A stretch of 64,000 nucleotides of DNA from Brachybacterium sp. SGAir0954 (GCF_005490785.1 NZ_CP027295.1:2790001-2854000); one strand, 5' to 3'; counted from the stretch's first letter, positions 20,821 through 29,849 are shown. Translations and numbers: made by a program. The notes: generated from the sequence alone by a model not told the origin.

Positions 20821-22098
20821 ATGGACACCTTCTGGGGATGCGACCCCCTCGACATGGACGAGTACATCGAGAGCATCGACGAGCGGATCGAGCTCCTGCG
20901 GGACCTCATCGAACTGCTCCGCGGCGCCTCCGCCTCCGTCGACTGGACCGGGCCGGACGCCGCGGCGCACCGCTCGCGCACCACCGCGGTCACCGATGAC
21001 CTGGGCGGCGCGTGCGATCTGCTCGCCGCGCGCCGGGCTCTGCTCGAGGGCCACCGCGACGCCCAGGAGCGTGCTTCCTCCGCCGAGGGCGGCGGGGATC
21101 CCTACGCGATGGTGCGGATGGACGCCTTCGAGGGTCTCCGGGACCTCGGCGGGCGCCTGCGACCGTCCACCGGTGCGGGACTGCCCGGCCCCGGTGACCT
21201 CGGCCCGTGGATCGGGGGCCCGCTCGGCCACCCGATCGGCCCCTCCGGGCCGGACAGGCCCTTCGACACCCACGAGACCCTCGACCGCTGGCGCGAGCGC
21301 GCCGGGGAGACCTTCGAGAAGATCCGCCCGCTGCTCGGCGGTCCTCTCGCCGCCCCGATCGACCCGACGCTCCCCTCACTGCCCCACGACCCCACCGACG
21401 GCCTGCCCGACCCGGTGCCCGCTCCGGTGCCGGAACGGGGCGCGGTGCAGGACGACACCCCGTTCGCCCTGGACCAGGACCGGATCACCGAGGCCTCCAC
21501 GAACCGGAAGATCCTGTTCGGCCAGGTCCCCGGGCTGGGCGGCCTGCAGACGGCCGCGACGCTCACCGAGAGCAGCAGGGAGTTCCTCGACGGGGTCGAG
21601 TCCCGGATGGAGTCCGCGGGGCTGGGCGCCGCGACACCGATCGTCGGCCTCGCCCGGATCCCCCATGACCTTGCCGGCGTCGCCCTGGGCGAGGGATCCG
21701 TCTACGACACCGTCACGGGCGCCGTGGACCAGCAGTTCGCGAACGTCTCCCAGACCTCCGCGGAGATCTCCGAGTCCGTGGGCGAGGGCGACTGGGCCGG
21801 GGCGGCCCGTGCCAGCGAGCGCGGCATGCTGCGTCACCTCGGAGCGAGCGCGGATGCGCTCACAGCGAACCCGGTGCCCGCGCTCAGCGAGGCGATCGGC
21901 ACCGTCGCCGGGCGCGGGGCCGATGTCATGGACATGGCCTCCCCCGGCAGCGGCGATGCGCTGCGGGAGGCGGGAGAGGCGATGCACGGCGCGGGCGAGG
22001 CCTGGCAGGCGAAGGTCGACGAGATCACCGACACCGAGGAGATCTACCGCTACCGGCTCGAGAACGCGCCGTTCCCGTGGGAGCGCCGCAGCGCCTGA
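20821..22098 (+). CDS. Large WXG100-like orphan protein of unknown function
   Basis: 425 residues, no signal peptide or membrane helix. The N-terminal ~95 residues form two predicted helices around a W-x-G turn (SVDWTGPDAAAHRSR, W at about 42), the hallmark of WXG100/ESX-type secreted proteins. Residues about 100-215 are Pro/Gly-rich and low in structure, and 225-410 are Ala/Gly-rich amphipathic helix (EFLDGVESRMESAGLG, GDWAGAARASERGMLRHLG). I do not recognise the rest. No EccC, EccD or mycosin gene is in the window, so it would rely on a secretion system elsewhere, if secreted at all. Leaderless start. Confidence 0.7.
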   Translation: MDTFWGCDPLDMDEYIESIDERIELLRDLIELLRGASASVDWTGPDAAAHRSRTTAVTDDLGGACDLLAARRALLEGHRDAQERASSAEGGGDPYAMVRMDAFEGLRDLGGRLRPSTGAGLPGPGDLGPWIGGPLGHPIGPSGPDRPFDTHETLDRWRERAGETFEKIRPLLGGPLAAPIDPTLPSLPHDPTDGLPDPVPAPVPERGAVQDDTPFALDQDRITEASTNRKILFGQVPGLGGLQTAATLTESSREFLDGVESRMESAGLGAATPIVGLARIPHDLAGVALGEGSVYDTVTGAVDQQFANVSQTSAEISESVGEGDWAGAARASERGMLRHLGASADALTANPVPALSEAIGTVAGRGADVMDMASPGSGDALREAGEAMHGAGEAWQAKVDEITDTEEIYRYRLENAPFPWERRSA

Positions 22099-22104
22099 GA
22101 CGGC

Positions 22105-22141
22105 GGGAGGACCGGACAGGGTTCACCCGTCCGGCCCTCCC
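22105..22141. terminator. Terminator between WXG-like gene and clpB
   Basis: 12 base pairs in two 6-bp segments (GGGAGG, CCGGAC and complements) with one mismatch, between convergent genes. Confidence 0.6.
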
Positions 22142-22154
22142 CGCGGGCACGAGC

Positions 22155-24884
22155 TCAGCGCAGTGCGGGATCCCCGGAGGCGTCCTCGGAGCCCGGAACG
22201 GTCGCCCCGTCGGAGGTCCCCCCGTCCTCGGGCGCTCCCCGGTCCTCGCCGTCCACGTCCTCCTCCGGGTGATCGCCCTCCAGGACGGACAGGGCGAGAC
22301 CGTCGCCGTCCGGCGCCACGCGCACGGCGACCGTGGCGTCGTCGAGCACCTCACCGCGCAGGATCAGCCGTGCGAGCGCGTCGCCGATCTCCTTCTGCAC
22401 CAGCCGCTTGAGCGGGCGCGCGCCGTACAGCGGATCGAAGCCCACGTCGGCCAGCCAGTGCGTCGCCGCCTCGTCGACGTCGAGCCGGATCCGACGGTCC
22501 GCGAGCCGCGCGCCGACCGCCTCGATCTGGAGGGAGACGATCCGCGAGAGCTCCTCGCGCTGCAGCGCGTCGAACATGACGACGTCGTCGAGACGGTTGA
22601 GGAACTCCGGCTTGAAGGACGCGCGGACCACCTGCATGACCCGCTCGTGCTTCTCGGCCTCCGGCAGCGACGTGTCCTGCAGCACGTGGGCGCCGAGGTT
22701 CGAGGTGAGGATGAGGATCGTGGAGCGGAAGTCCACGGTGCGCCCCTGGCCGTCGGTGAGCCGGCCGTCGTCGAGCACCTGCAGCAGGATGTCGAAGACG
22801 TCGGGGTGGGCCTTCTCGATCTCGTCGAGCAGGACCACCGAGTACGGCCGGCGCCGCACGGCCTCGGTGAGCTGCCCGCCCTCGTCGTAGCCGACGTACC
22901 CCGGAGGGGCGCCGACGAGACGGGAGACGGTGTGCTTCTCCCCGTACTCCGACATGTCGATGCGGATCATCGCCCGCTCGTCGTCGAAGAGGAACTCGGC
23001 GAGCGCCTTCGCGAGCTCGGTCTTGCCGACGCCCGTCGGCCCCAGGAACAGGAACGAGCCGGTCGGGCGGTTCGGATCGGCGATGCCCGCGCGGGCACGG
23101 CGCACCGCGTCGGAGACCTCGGCCACGGCGCGCCGCTGACCGATCAGCCGCTCGCCGATGATGTCCTCCATCTCGAGCAGCTTCTGCGTCTCGGACTGCA
23201 GCAGGCGACCGGCCGGGATGCCCGTCCACGTGCCCACCACCTCGGCGATGTCATCGGGACCCACGTGGTCGGCCACGAGCGGTCGCTCGTCGCCCACCTC
23301 CCCCGCGGCCTCGGACTCCTCCGCCTCCCGCAGCTGGGTCTTCAGCGCGGGGATGTCGCCGTAGAGGATCTTCGAGGCGGCGGTGAGGTCGCCCTCGCGC
23401 TGGGCGCGGTCCGCCTGCATCCGCAGCTGCTCGAGCTGGGCCTTGAGCTCGCCGACCTGGTTCAGCCCGGCCTTCTCCCGCTCCCAGCGGGCGGAGAGCG
23501 CGGTCATCCGCTCGGTGCGGTCCGCGAGCTGACCGCGCACGGAGTCGAGGCGGGCGATGCTGCCCGGGTCCTCGCTGCCCTGGAGGGCCATCTCCTCCAT
23601 CCGCAGGCGATCGACCTGACGGCGCAGGATGTCCAGCTCCTCCGGGGAGGAGTCGAGCTCCATGCGCTGGCGGGACGCGGCCTCGTCGACGAGGTCGATG
23701 GCCTTGTCGGGGAGCTGGCGCCCGGAGATGTAGCGGTCCGAGAGCGTCGCGGCGGCGACCAGCGCGGCGTCGGTGATCGAGACCTTGTGGTGCGCCTCGT
23801 ACTTGTCCTTGAGGCCGCGCAGGATCGTGATGGTGTCCTCGACGCTGGGCTCGCCCACGAACACCTGCTGGAAGCGGCGCTCGAGGGCCGGGTCCTTTTC
23901 GATGTTCTCGCGGTACTCGTCCAGGGTGGTCGCGCCGACCATCCGCAGCTCGCCGCGGGCGAGCATGGGCTTGAGCATGTTGCCGGCGTCCATCGCCCCG
24001 TCGCCGGTGCCGCCCGCGCCCAGGACGGTGTGCAGCTCGTCGATGAAGGTGATGATCTGGCCGTTGCTCGTGCGGATCTCGTCGAGGACGGCCTTCATGC
24101 GCTCCTCGAACTCGCCGCGGTACTTGGACCCGGCGACCATCGAGGAGAGGTCCAGGGAGATCAGGCGCTTGCCGCGCAGCGAGTCCGGGACGTCGCCCGC
24201 GACGATGCGCTGCGCGAGGCCCTCGACGACGGCGGTCTTGCCGACGCCGGGCTCGCCGATGAGCACCGGGTTGTTCTTGGTGCGGCGGCTGAGCACCTGG
24301 ACGACGCGGCGGATCTCGGTGTCGCGCCCGATGACGGGGTCCAGTCGGCCCTCGCGGGCCTGCTCGGTGAGGTCGAGGCCGAACTTCTCGAGGCTCTGGA
24401 AGGTGCTTTCGGGGTTCTGGGAATCGGGGGTGCTCATACGATCCTCTCCGGAGGTGAGTCGGGTGACGGCATCGCGCAGGGCGGCGGGGCCCGCGCCGGC
24501 CGCCTGGAGGAGGCGGGCGGCGGCGTCCGTGCCGAGCGCGATGCCGATCAGGAGGTGCTCGGTGGACAGGTAGGTGCGGCCGGCGGCGTCGGCCTCGCGG
24601 CGTGCGGCCTCGAGGGCGTCATAGCCGGCGCCGACGAAGGTCGGATGGCCGGCGCCGTCGCCGCTGACCCGGGGCAGCTGTCCGATCGCGGTCGCGACCT
24701 GCTCGAGGACGGCGGCCGGATCGGCACCGGCCTCGATGAGGGCGGCACGGCCGATGCCGTCCGCCTGGCCGAGCAGCGCCTGCAGCAGGTGCAGGGAGCT
24801 GACCTGGGGGTTGCCGAGCTCTGCGGCGTGCTGGGCGGCGGCGGTGATCGCTTCCTGCGATCGGGTGGTGAACTGGAACTCCAT
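22155..24884 (-). CDS. clpB: ATP-dependent chaperone ClpB
   Basis: 909-residue Hsp100 disaggregase that works with DnaK to dissolve aggregates. Clp_N repeats span about 1-145, NBD1 has Walker A GEPGVGKT (210-217), a coiled-coil middle domain follows ([13 protein letters not shown] onward), and NBD2 has [13 protein letters not shown] and [14 protein letters not shown]. The C-terminus has an acidic, Gly/Asp-rich extension of ~45 residues beyond the usual end. Start ATG 24884 has an AAGGAG site. A second ATG with its own Shine-Dalgarno at codon 150 could yield an N-domain-less form. The upstream HAIR box predicts HspR repression. Confidence 0.97.
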   Translation of the reverse strand: MEFQFTTRSQEAITAAAQHAAELGNPQVSSLHLLQALLGQADGIGRAALIEAGADPAAVLEQVATAIGQLPRVSGDGAGHPTFVGAGYDALEAARREADAAGRTYLSTEHLLIGIALGTDAAARLLQAAGAGPAALRDAVTRLTSGEDRMSTPDSQNPESTFQSLEKFGLDLTEQAREGRLDPVIGRDTEIRRVVQVLSRRTKNNPVLIGEPGVGKTAVVEGLAQRIVAGDVPDSLRGKRLISLDLSSMVAGSKYRGEFEERMKAVLDEIRTSNGQIITFIDELHTVLGAGGTGDGAMDAGNMLKPMLARGELRMVGATTLDEYRENIEKDPALERRFQQVFVGEPSVEDTITILRGLKDKYEAHHKVSITDAALVAAATLSDRYISGRQLPDKAIDLVDEAASRQRMELDSSPEELDILRRQVDRLRMEEMALQGSEDPGSIARLDSVRGQLADRTERMTALSARWEREKAGLNQVGELKAQLEQLRMQADRAQREGDLTAASKILYGDIPALKTQLREAEESEAAGEVGDERPLVADHVGPDDIAEVVGTWTGIPAGRLLQSETQKLLEMEDIIGERLIGQRRAVAEVSDAVRRARAGIADPNRPTGSFLFLGPTGVGKTELAKALAEFLFDDERAMIRIDMSEYGEKHTVSRLVGAPPGYVGYDEGGQLTEAVRRRPYSVVLLDEIEKAHPDVFDILLQVLDDGRLTDGQGRTVDFRSTILILTSNLGAHVLQDTSLPEAEKHERVMQVVRASFKPEFLNRLDDVVMFDALQREELSRIVSLQIEAVGARLADRRIRLDVDEAATHWLADVGFDPLYGARPLKRLVQKEIGDALARLILRGEVLDDATVAVRVAPDGDGLALSVLEGDHPEEDVDGEDRGAPEDGGTSDGATVPGSEDASGDPALR
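24437..24449 (-). promoter_or_regulatory. Internal ribosome site and start in clpB (codon 150)
   Basis: GGAGAGG at 24443-24449, 5 bases, then ATG at 24437 in the clpB frame ([13 protein letters not shown]). It sits exactly at the junction between the N domain and NBD1, where E. coli clpB initiates its shorter isoform. Confidence 0.55.
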
Positions 24885-24923
24885 GGCGCTCCTTCCAAGC
24901 TGTGCGGGGGACATGAGGTGCAA

Positions 24924-24953
24924 CGGGTACAGAGTTGAGTCTATTCCGCTCAA
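24924..24953 (-). promoter_or_regulatory. clpB promoter (-35 TTGAGC, -10 TACCCG)
   Basis: TTGAGC (24948-24953) and TACCCG (24924-24929) on the minus strand, 18 bases apart. The -35 is embedded in the HAIR operator. Confidence 0.45.
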
Positions 24954-24954
24954 G
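24934..24954 (-). promoter_or_regulatory. HAIR operator (HspR-type) of clpB
   Basis: CTTGAGC-N7-ACTCAAC on the minus strand matches the HspR inverted repeat CTTGAGT-N7-ACTCAAG at 12 of 14 positions with exact spacing. Known HspR boxes repress dnaK and clpB operons in actinobacteria. Confidence 0.85.
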
Positions 24955-25034
24955 GTGCGGGAGTGTCGGGTCGGGGCTTCCCTCCGACCCGTCCACAGCC
25001 GGCACGACCCCCTCACTGTGGCGACCGTCACCGA

Positions 25035-25098
25035 TAGCATCGCATCCAGACCGTCCCGCCGGGGAGAGGAGGGAACCATCGGTTCCACCGTTCTCCCC
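25035..25098 (+). promoter_or_regulatory. Promoter and structured 5' leader of PrsW gene
   Basis: A TAGCAT -10 box (25035-25040) would start transcription near 25047, about 120 bases before the PrsW ATG. The leader can fold into a two-tier hairpin: GGGGAGA/TCTCCCC (25061-25067 with 25092-25098) around GGAACC-ATC-GGTTCC (25072-25086). No Shine-Dalgarno directly precedes the ATG. Its role is unknown. Confidence 0.4.
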
Positions 25099-25166
25099 TC
25101 CCCCGCACCGCCCGCGGGCGACGCGCACCGCCGTCGTCCCTCCCCGATCCCGAAGGCGCTCCTCCC

Positions 25167-26600
25167 ATGACCCAGCCGCCGTCCGCCCATCCGGGGCCGC
25201 CGCCCCCGGGTCGCCCCCAGCAGCCGGGACAGCAGCCCACCGGCCGGCCCCGTCCCGGCGCAGGGTCCCCCGCCGCGGGTGCGCCGGGGTTCCAGGCGCA
25301 GCCCCCGTACGTCGACTACGGCATCCCCCGCTCCTACGACACCTCCGTGCGACCCTCCTCGGGCCTCACCGCGGCCCGCTACGCCCCCGCGCAGATCCAG
25401 CGCCCCGTCCAGCCGCAGCCGCAGTCGGCCTGGGCGACCCAGACCCGCCGGGTGCAGGAGGTCGGTCGCGAGGCGGAGCCGGTCCCCCGCGTCACCGTCC
25501 TCACCTGGATCGCCCTGGCCGTCCTCGGCATCGGCCTGCTCCTCGTGCTCGGCTTCTTCTTCGTCTACCTCACGCTGTCGTACTCCTCGAGCCCCGTCTG
25601 GTGGCCCGTCATGGGCTTCCTCGCGTTCCTCTCCCTCGTCGTGATCGTCGGGATCATCCTGCTCGCGGATCGCTGGGACCCGCAGCCGATCCCGCTGCTG
25701 CTCATCGCGGTGATGTGGGGTGCCGCCATCGCGAGCTTCGTGAGCTTCTGGGTGAACACCCTGGGCTCGGTCCTCGTCTGGCGGATCACGGGCAGCGAGG
25801 CGGTCACGAGCTTCTTCGGCCCCGTCATCAGCGCCCCGATCGTCGAGGAGACCACGAAGGGCCTCGGGCTCCTGGTCCTCATGCTGCTCGCCCGGCGCTA
25901 CTTCAACGGGCCGCTGGACGGCCTCATCTACGGCGCGCTGATCGGCGGCGGCTTCGCCTTCACCGAGAACATCCTGTACTACGCGAACGGCTTCGATCAG
26001 ATGGGCCTGGGCGGTGTCGCCGTGCTGGTCGTCATGCGCGGCGCGCTGAACATCTTCGGCCACGCCATCTACACCTCGCTGACGGGCCTGATCATGGGCT
26101 TCGTCGCCCGCAAGTGGGGCACGATCTCGGGCCTGCTCGTGTTCGTGGTCGCCGTGATCCCGGGGATGCTGCTGCACGCCGGATGGAACCTCACCGCCTC
26201 CCTCGCCGGCGGCTGGACCGTCACGATCATCATGTTCGCGCTCGAGGCCCTGCTGTCCCTGCTGTGGCTGTGCCTGATCGGCGTGCTGGTCTGGGACGAG
26301 GCGCGCCTCACCCGGGTGCGCCTGGGCGACTACGCGAACACCGGCTGGCTCACCCACGAGGAGGTCACGATGCTCGCCACCTGGAAGGGGCGCCGTGAGG
26401 GGCGTGCCTGGGCGAAGCAGATCGGCGCGAAGCCGCTCATGAAGCGGTTCATCCGGGAGAGCGCGGATCTCGCCTCCGTGCGCCAGCGGCTCCTGGCCGA
26501 CGGCGCGAACCCCAAGGTCGTCGCCCTCGAGGCGGGTCTGCTGGGTCGTCTCTCGACCAACCGCCAGCAGCTGTTCGCCGCGAGCGGCCAGCCGCGCTGA
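25167..26600 (+). CDS. PrsW family intramembrane metalloprotease
   Basis: 477 residues: a Pro/Gln-rich cytoplasmic N-terminus (~100 residues), then about eight membrane helices and a ~110-residue cytoplasmic C-terminal part. PrsW signatures are the EExxK motif in APIVEETTKGLGLLV, DGLIYGALIGGGFAFTEN with the conserved Glu-Asn, GHAIYTSLTGLIMGF and HAGWN. PrsW performs site-1 cleavage of an anti-sigma factor in Bacillus; in actinobacteria the substrates are largely unknown. No sigma/anti-sigma pair is nearby. The ATG at 25167 lacks a good ribosome site. Confidence 0.9.
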   Translation: MTQPPSAHPGPPPPGRPQQPGQQPTGRPRPGAGSPAAGAPGFQAQPPYVDYGIPRSYDTSVRPSSGLTAARYAPAQIQRPVQPQPQSAWATQTRRVQEVGREAEPVPRVTVLTWIALAVLGIGLLLVLGFFFVYLTLSYSSSPVWWPVMGFLAFLSLVVIVGIILLADRWDPQPIPLLLIAVMWGAAIASFVSFWVNTLGSVLVWRITGSEAVTSFFGPVISAPIVEETTKGLGLLVLMLLARRYFNGPLDGLIYGALIGGGFAFTENILYYANGFDQMGLGGVAVLVVMRGALNIFGHAIYTSLTGLIMGFVARKWGTISGLLVFVVAVIPGMLLHAGWNLTASLAGGWTVTIIMFALEALLSLLWLCLIGVLVWDEARLTRVRLGDYANTGWLTHEEVTMLATWKGRREGRAWAKQIGAKPLMKRFIRESADLASVRQRLLADGANPKVVALEAGLLGRLSTNRQQLFAASGQPR

Positions 26601-26616
26601 GCCGGTCCGGTCGGGT

Positions 26617-27135
26617 TCAGCGCCCGGCGCGGTCCTCGGGCAGGTCCTCGTCGTGCTCGGCGCCGGGCAGGTCCCGGCCGCGCAGCCGGTCCAGCGCGCG
26701 CCGCTCCCGCTTGGTGGGGCGTCCCGCGCCGCGGTCCCGTCGCGGCGGGGCGCCGAAGAGCTGCGGCGGCGGCTCCGGGCTGTGGTCCTCGTAGGCGGTG
26801 CGCGCGACGGGCGCGCCCACCCGCTTCCCGAGCAGCTGCGTGACCACGACTATGCGCTCGCGCCCCGGGGAGCGCAGGCGCAGCTCGTCCCCCACCGCGA
26901 TCCTCTGGCTCGCCTTGGTGGGCTCGCCGTTGCGCCGCACGTGGCCCGCGCGGCAGGCGGCGGTGGCCGCGGAGCGGGTGGGGTACAGCCTCACGCTCCA
27001 CAGCCAGGTGTCCAGGCGCACCGCGGCGACGGTGGGAGCGGGGCGCACGGGTGCGGGCGCCGGCGCGCCGGGCCCTGCCGACGCCTTCGCGCCTGATGTC
27101 GTGCCCGCCGCAGCGGCCTCCTCGGCCCCGCTCAT
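26617..27135 (-). CDS. S4-domain RNA-binding protein (Hsp15-like)
   Basis: 172 residues. An Ala/Pro-rich N-terminal extension (~38 residues) precedes an S4 domain, VRLDTWLWSVRLYPTRSAATA to about VGDELRLRSPGRERIV (core RLDTWLW...AGHVRRNGEP), and a basic C-tail. Hsp15/RqcH-pathway proteins with this fold bind stalled 50S subunits or rRNA, so a ribosome-rescue role is plausible, though the evidence is only the domain. ATG overlaps the amidase stop (ATGA): last gene of the GNAT-phosphatase-amidase-S4 operon. Confidence 0.88.
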   Translation of the reverse strand: MSGAEEAAAAGTTSGAKASAGPGAPAPAPVRPAPTVAAVRLDTWLWSVRLYPTRSAATAACRAGHVRRNGEPTKASQRIAVGDELRLRSPGRERIVVVTQLLGKRVGAPVARTAYEDHSPEPPPQLFGAPPRRDRGAGRPTKRERRALDRLRGRDLPGAEHDEDLPEDRAGR

Positions 27136-28583
27136 GCGCCGGCCCCGCCCCGGGAGGCGTCCGCGGCGCGCAGCGGCCACGGGTCGTGCTGCTCGATCTG
27201 GGCGGCGACCTGCAGCAGCAGGGCCTCGGCGCCGGGACCGGTGCCGCCCAGCTGGACGCCGAAGGGCAGCAGCACGCCATCGACCTCCTCCCGGTGCGCG
27301 GGGATCGCGATCGCCGCGGCGCCGGTCATGTTCCAGGTGCTCGTCCACGGGGTGAAGGCGCACTGGGCGTCGAAGTCCGCGGCGCCGTCGTCGAGCTGGA
27401 GGGTCTCCGGGCGGGCGGGCGGGCCCGCGAGCCCCGGGGTGAGGACGAGGTCCAGATCCGCGAAGGCCTCCCCCGTGCGTCGTGCGAGCGCCTGCACGCC
27501 GGAGATCGCCGTGAGCAGGTCCGTCCCGCTGTACCCGCGTCCCTGCTCGCGCAGCCAGCGGGTGAGCGTCAGCAGCTCGCCCTCGCGCTCCGGGGGCACG
27601 GGGATCGTCGCGGCGCCCACCGTCCACAGAGGCATGAAGCTGCGCCATTCCTGCGGGGTGAAGGGGGCGGGGACCGGCACGGGGTGGTGTCCGAGGTCGC
27701 GCAGCAGCGCGACCGTGCGCTCCACGGCGCGCAGGGCGGCGGGGTGGACGTCGACCTCGGCGGCGAGGGGCGTCGTGAGCACGCCGATCCGGAGCCCCTC
27801 GGGCGCCGGGGCCTCGCAGGCGGAGAGGTAGCCGCCGGGCAGGAGCGGCGCCGGCTGGGCGTCGCCGGGACGGGGCCCGGCGATGAGGTCGAGGCCGGCC
27901 GCGGCGTCGCGCACGGTGGTGGCGAGCATGCCGTCGGCGACGAGCCCGGCGCCCTCGGTGCCGAAGGGACCTGTCGAGACGAGACCGCGGGAGGGCTTGA
28001 TCCCGACGAGGCCGCAGCAGGCCGCAGGGATCCTCACGGACCCGCCGCCGTCGGATCCGTGGGCGAGGTCGACGACCCCGCTCGCGACCGCGGCACCGGC
28101 CCCGCCGCTCGATCCGCCGGCCGTGCGCCGCACGTCCCAGGGAGTGCGGGCCGGGGCACCGGTCGCGGGCTCCGTGTACGCGGGCATGCCGAACTCGGGC
28201 GTGGTGGTCTTGCCGATCGTCACCGTGCCGGCGTCGAGGATCCGTGCGGCGACGCCGTCGGTGACCTCCGCGATCGTGCCGCGCAGCGCGGTGCTCCCGG
28301 CCTCGAAGGGCTGGCCGGCGATGCGGGTGAGGTCCTTGACGGGCAGCGGGACGCCGAGCAGGGGCCGGCGGCGGGCGAGGTCCTCGAGACGCCCGGCGCG
28401 GCGGGCGTCCTCGAGCTCGTGCTGGGCCCGTTCGGCCTGCTCCCGGCTGAGCTCGTCGAGGACGTGGGCGAAGGCGCCGACGGCGGCTCCGCGGGTCGCA
28501 GCCGCGGCGAGGGCCTGCTCGGTCACCTCCCGGGCGTCGAGGTCCCCGGCGCGCAGCGCGGCGGCGGTCCCGAGGGCGCTCAT
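27132..28583 (-). CDS. Amidase signature family protein
   Basis: 483-residue amidase with the Ser-cisSer-Lys triad: Lys in LPVKDLT, the first serine in TAGGSSGGAGAAVA and the nucleophile in GSDGGGSVRIPAACCGLVG. Hydrolyses an amide substrate that cannot be read from sequence. It is not GatA: there is no gatB or gatC nearby and the C-terminal region differs. It overlaps its neighbours by 4 bases on both sides (LMW phosphatase upstream, S4 protein downstream), so the four genes form one tight operon. Confidence 0.9.
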   Translation of the reverse strand: MSALGTAAALRAGDLDAREVTEQALAAAATRGAAVGAFAHVLDELSREQAERAQHELEDARRAGRLEDLARRRPLLGVPLPVKDLTRIAGQPFEAGSTALRGTIAEVTDGVAARILDAGTVTIGKTTTPEFGMPAYTEPATGAPARTPWDVRRTAGGSSGGAGAAVASGVVDLAHGSDGGGSVRIPAACCGLVGIKPSRGLVSTGPFGTEGAGLVADGMLATTVRDAAAGLDLIAGPRPGDAQPAPLLPGGYLSACEAPAPEGLRIGVLTTPLAAEVDVHPAALRAVERTVALLRDLGHHPVPVPAPFTPQEWRSFMPLWTVGAATIPVPPEREGELLTLTRWLREQGRGYSGTDLLTAISGVQALARRTGEAFADLDLVLTPGLAGPPARPETLQLDDGAADFDAQCAFTPWTSTWNMTGAAAIAIPAHREEVDGVLLPFGVQLGGTGPGAEALLLQVAAQIEQHDPWPLRAADASRGGAGA

Positions 28584-29083
28584 GAGGCGGTGCCGTGCCC
28601 GCCCGCGGCGAGGGCGCCGCGCACGTGCTCCACGAGCCCCGGGAGGGCCGCGTCCACCTGCGTGTAGGTGGTCTCGAAGTCCTCGTCGCCGCCGTACCAG
28701 GGGTCGCGGATGCCGAGGTCCTCCCCGGCCTGCGGGTCGAAGGAGCGCAGCATGCGGATACGCTCGCCGAGCCGTTCGCCGGCGAGGCGCTCGAGGGGTC
28801 GGACGTGGTCATGGTCCAGGGCGAGGACGAGGTCCGCCCGGGACAGCTCCTCGCGGGTCACGGCGCGGGCGCGGTGCGCGGAGGGGTCCATGCCGTGCTC
28901 GCGCAGGAGGGCCCCGGCGCGGGGGTCCACGGGGTTGCCCTCCTCGTAGGAGGTGGTCCCGGCGCTCGCGACGTCGACGCGGTCGCCGAGGCCGGCCTCC
29001 TCGAGGGCGGCGCGCAGCTGGAACTCGGCCATCGGCGACCGGCAGATGTTGCCGGTGCAGACGGTGAGGATGCGATAGGTCAC
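28580..29083 (-). CDS. Low-molecular-weight protein-tyrosine phosphatase
   Basis: 167 residues with the P-loop CTGNICRSP (Cys9, Arg15) directly after the N-terminal strand and the general-acid aspartate in DPWYGG near residue 128. Matches the PtpA-type LMW-PTP family at normal length. Likely dephosphorylates tyrosine or arginine residues in the cytoplasm. Start at 29083 overlaps the GNAT stop (29080). Confidence 0.95.
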   Translation of the reverse strand: MTYRILTVCTGNICRSPMAEFQLRAALEEAGLGDRVDVASAGTTSYEEGNPVDPRAGALLREHGMDPSAHRARAVTREELSRADLVLALDHDHVRPLERLAGERLGERIRMLRSFDPQAGEDLGIRDPWYGGDEDFETTYTQVDAALPGLVEHVRGALAAGGHGTAS

Positions 29084-29421
29084 CGGGGGTCCTTCCCCTC
29101 CTCGGGGACGTCGGCGAGGAGGTCGTGGTGCTCAGGATGCCGCTCGAGCCAGGCGCGGGCGAACCAGCAGGTCGCGGTGAGACGCAGGCCGCGCTCACGG
29201 GAGTCCTGGACGGCGGCGCGGACCAGCGCGGAGCCGATTCCCTGCCCGCCGTGCTCCGCGGAGACCACCGTGGAGCGCAGGTCGCGGACGCCCTCGCGGA
29301 GCGGGTCCGGCCCGTAGGCGAGCACGCCGACGACGCCGTCGCCGGCGAGCGCCTCGAAGCGATCGCGATCCTCGTCGTGGACCAGCCGCACGTGCGGGGG
29401 TCCGCCGGGCTTCTCGTGCAT
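29080..29421 (-). CDS. Small GNAT N-acetyltransferase (GCN5-related, YjdJ-like)
   Basis: 113 residues, a minimal GNAT of the type often called Acetyltransf_CG (PF14542). The acetyl-CoA loop is EHGGQGIGSALV, followed by the family's C-terminal block LRLTATCWFARAWLERHPEH. The substrate is unknown. Start ATG 29421 is leaderless behind TAGCGT and heads the phosphatase-amidase-S4 operon. Confidence 0.88.
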   Translation of the reverse strand: MHEKPGGPPHVRLVHDEDRDRFEALAGDGVVGVLAYGPDPLREGVRDLRSTVVSAEHGGQGIGSALVRAAVQDSRERGLRLTATCWFARAWLERHPEHHDLLADVPEEGKDPR

Positions 29422-29428
29422 GCACGGA

Positions 29429-29438
29429 ACGCTACACT
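29429..29438. promoter_or_regulatory. Bidirectional promoter with overlapping -10 boxes
   Basis: ACGCTACACT contains TACACT (+, 29433-29438) and TAGCGT (minus, 29429-29434), sharing the central TA. Each is exactly 7 bases from its start codon (ATG 29446 and ATG 29421), so two leaderless mRNAs leave one symmetrical element. Confidence 0.65.
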
Positions 29439-29445
29439 GCCCCTC

Positions 29446-29811
29446 ATGCCCTCGCCCCTGATCTGGCACATCACCGAGCTGGCCGCCTGGGAGGCGGCCG
29501 TCCGGGAGGGCACCTACACCTGCTCCACCCGGGGTCGCGATCTCACCGAGGTGGGATTCCTGCACGCCTGCTGGCCCGAGCAGGTCTCGATGGTCGCCAA
29601 GCGCGTGTACCCGGACCGTCCTGCCGACCTCGTGATCCTCGAGATCGACGTCGCGCGCGTCGAGGCGACAGGCGTCGCCGTGGACATCGAGGCGGATCGG
29701 GACGGCCGCGGCCGCGGCTACCCGCACATCAACGGACCGCTCCCGATCGGCGCCGTGCAGCGGCTGCGCCGCACGAAGTGGATCGGCCGCGAGTTCGTCG
29801 TCGTCGCCTGA
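29446..29811 (+). CDS. DUF952 domain protein
   Basis: 121 residues spanning a complete DUF952 domain: N-terminal LIWHITELAAWEAA, the central DLTEVGFLHACWPEQV (conserved GFxH/S) and the C-terminal HINGPLPIGAV. The fold is related to ADP-ribosyltransferase-like proteins in the literature as I recall it, but no biochemical function is established. It shares a bidirectional promoter with the GNAT operon. Confidence 0.9.
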   Translation: MPSPLIWHITELAAWEAAVREGTYTCSTRGRDLTEVGFLHACWPEQVSMVAKRVYPDRPADLVILEIDVARVEATGVAVDIEADRDGRGRGYPHINGPLPIGAVQRLRRTKWIGREFVVVA

Positions 29812-29849
29812 TTGATGTGCGGATGCCGCCGTCGCGGCGCTTGCGGACG

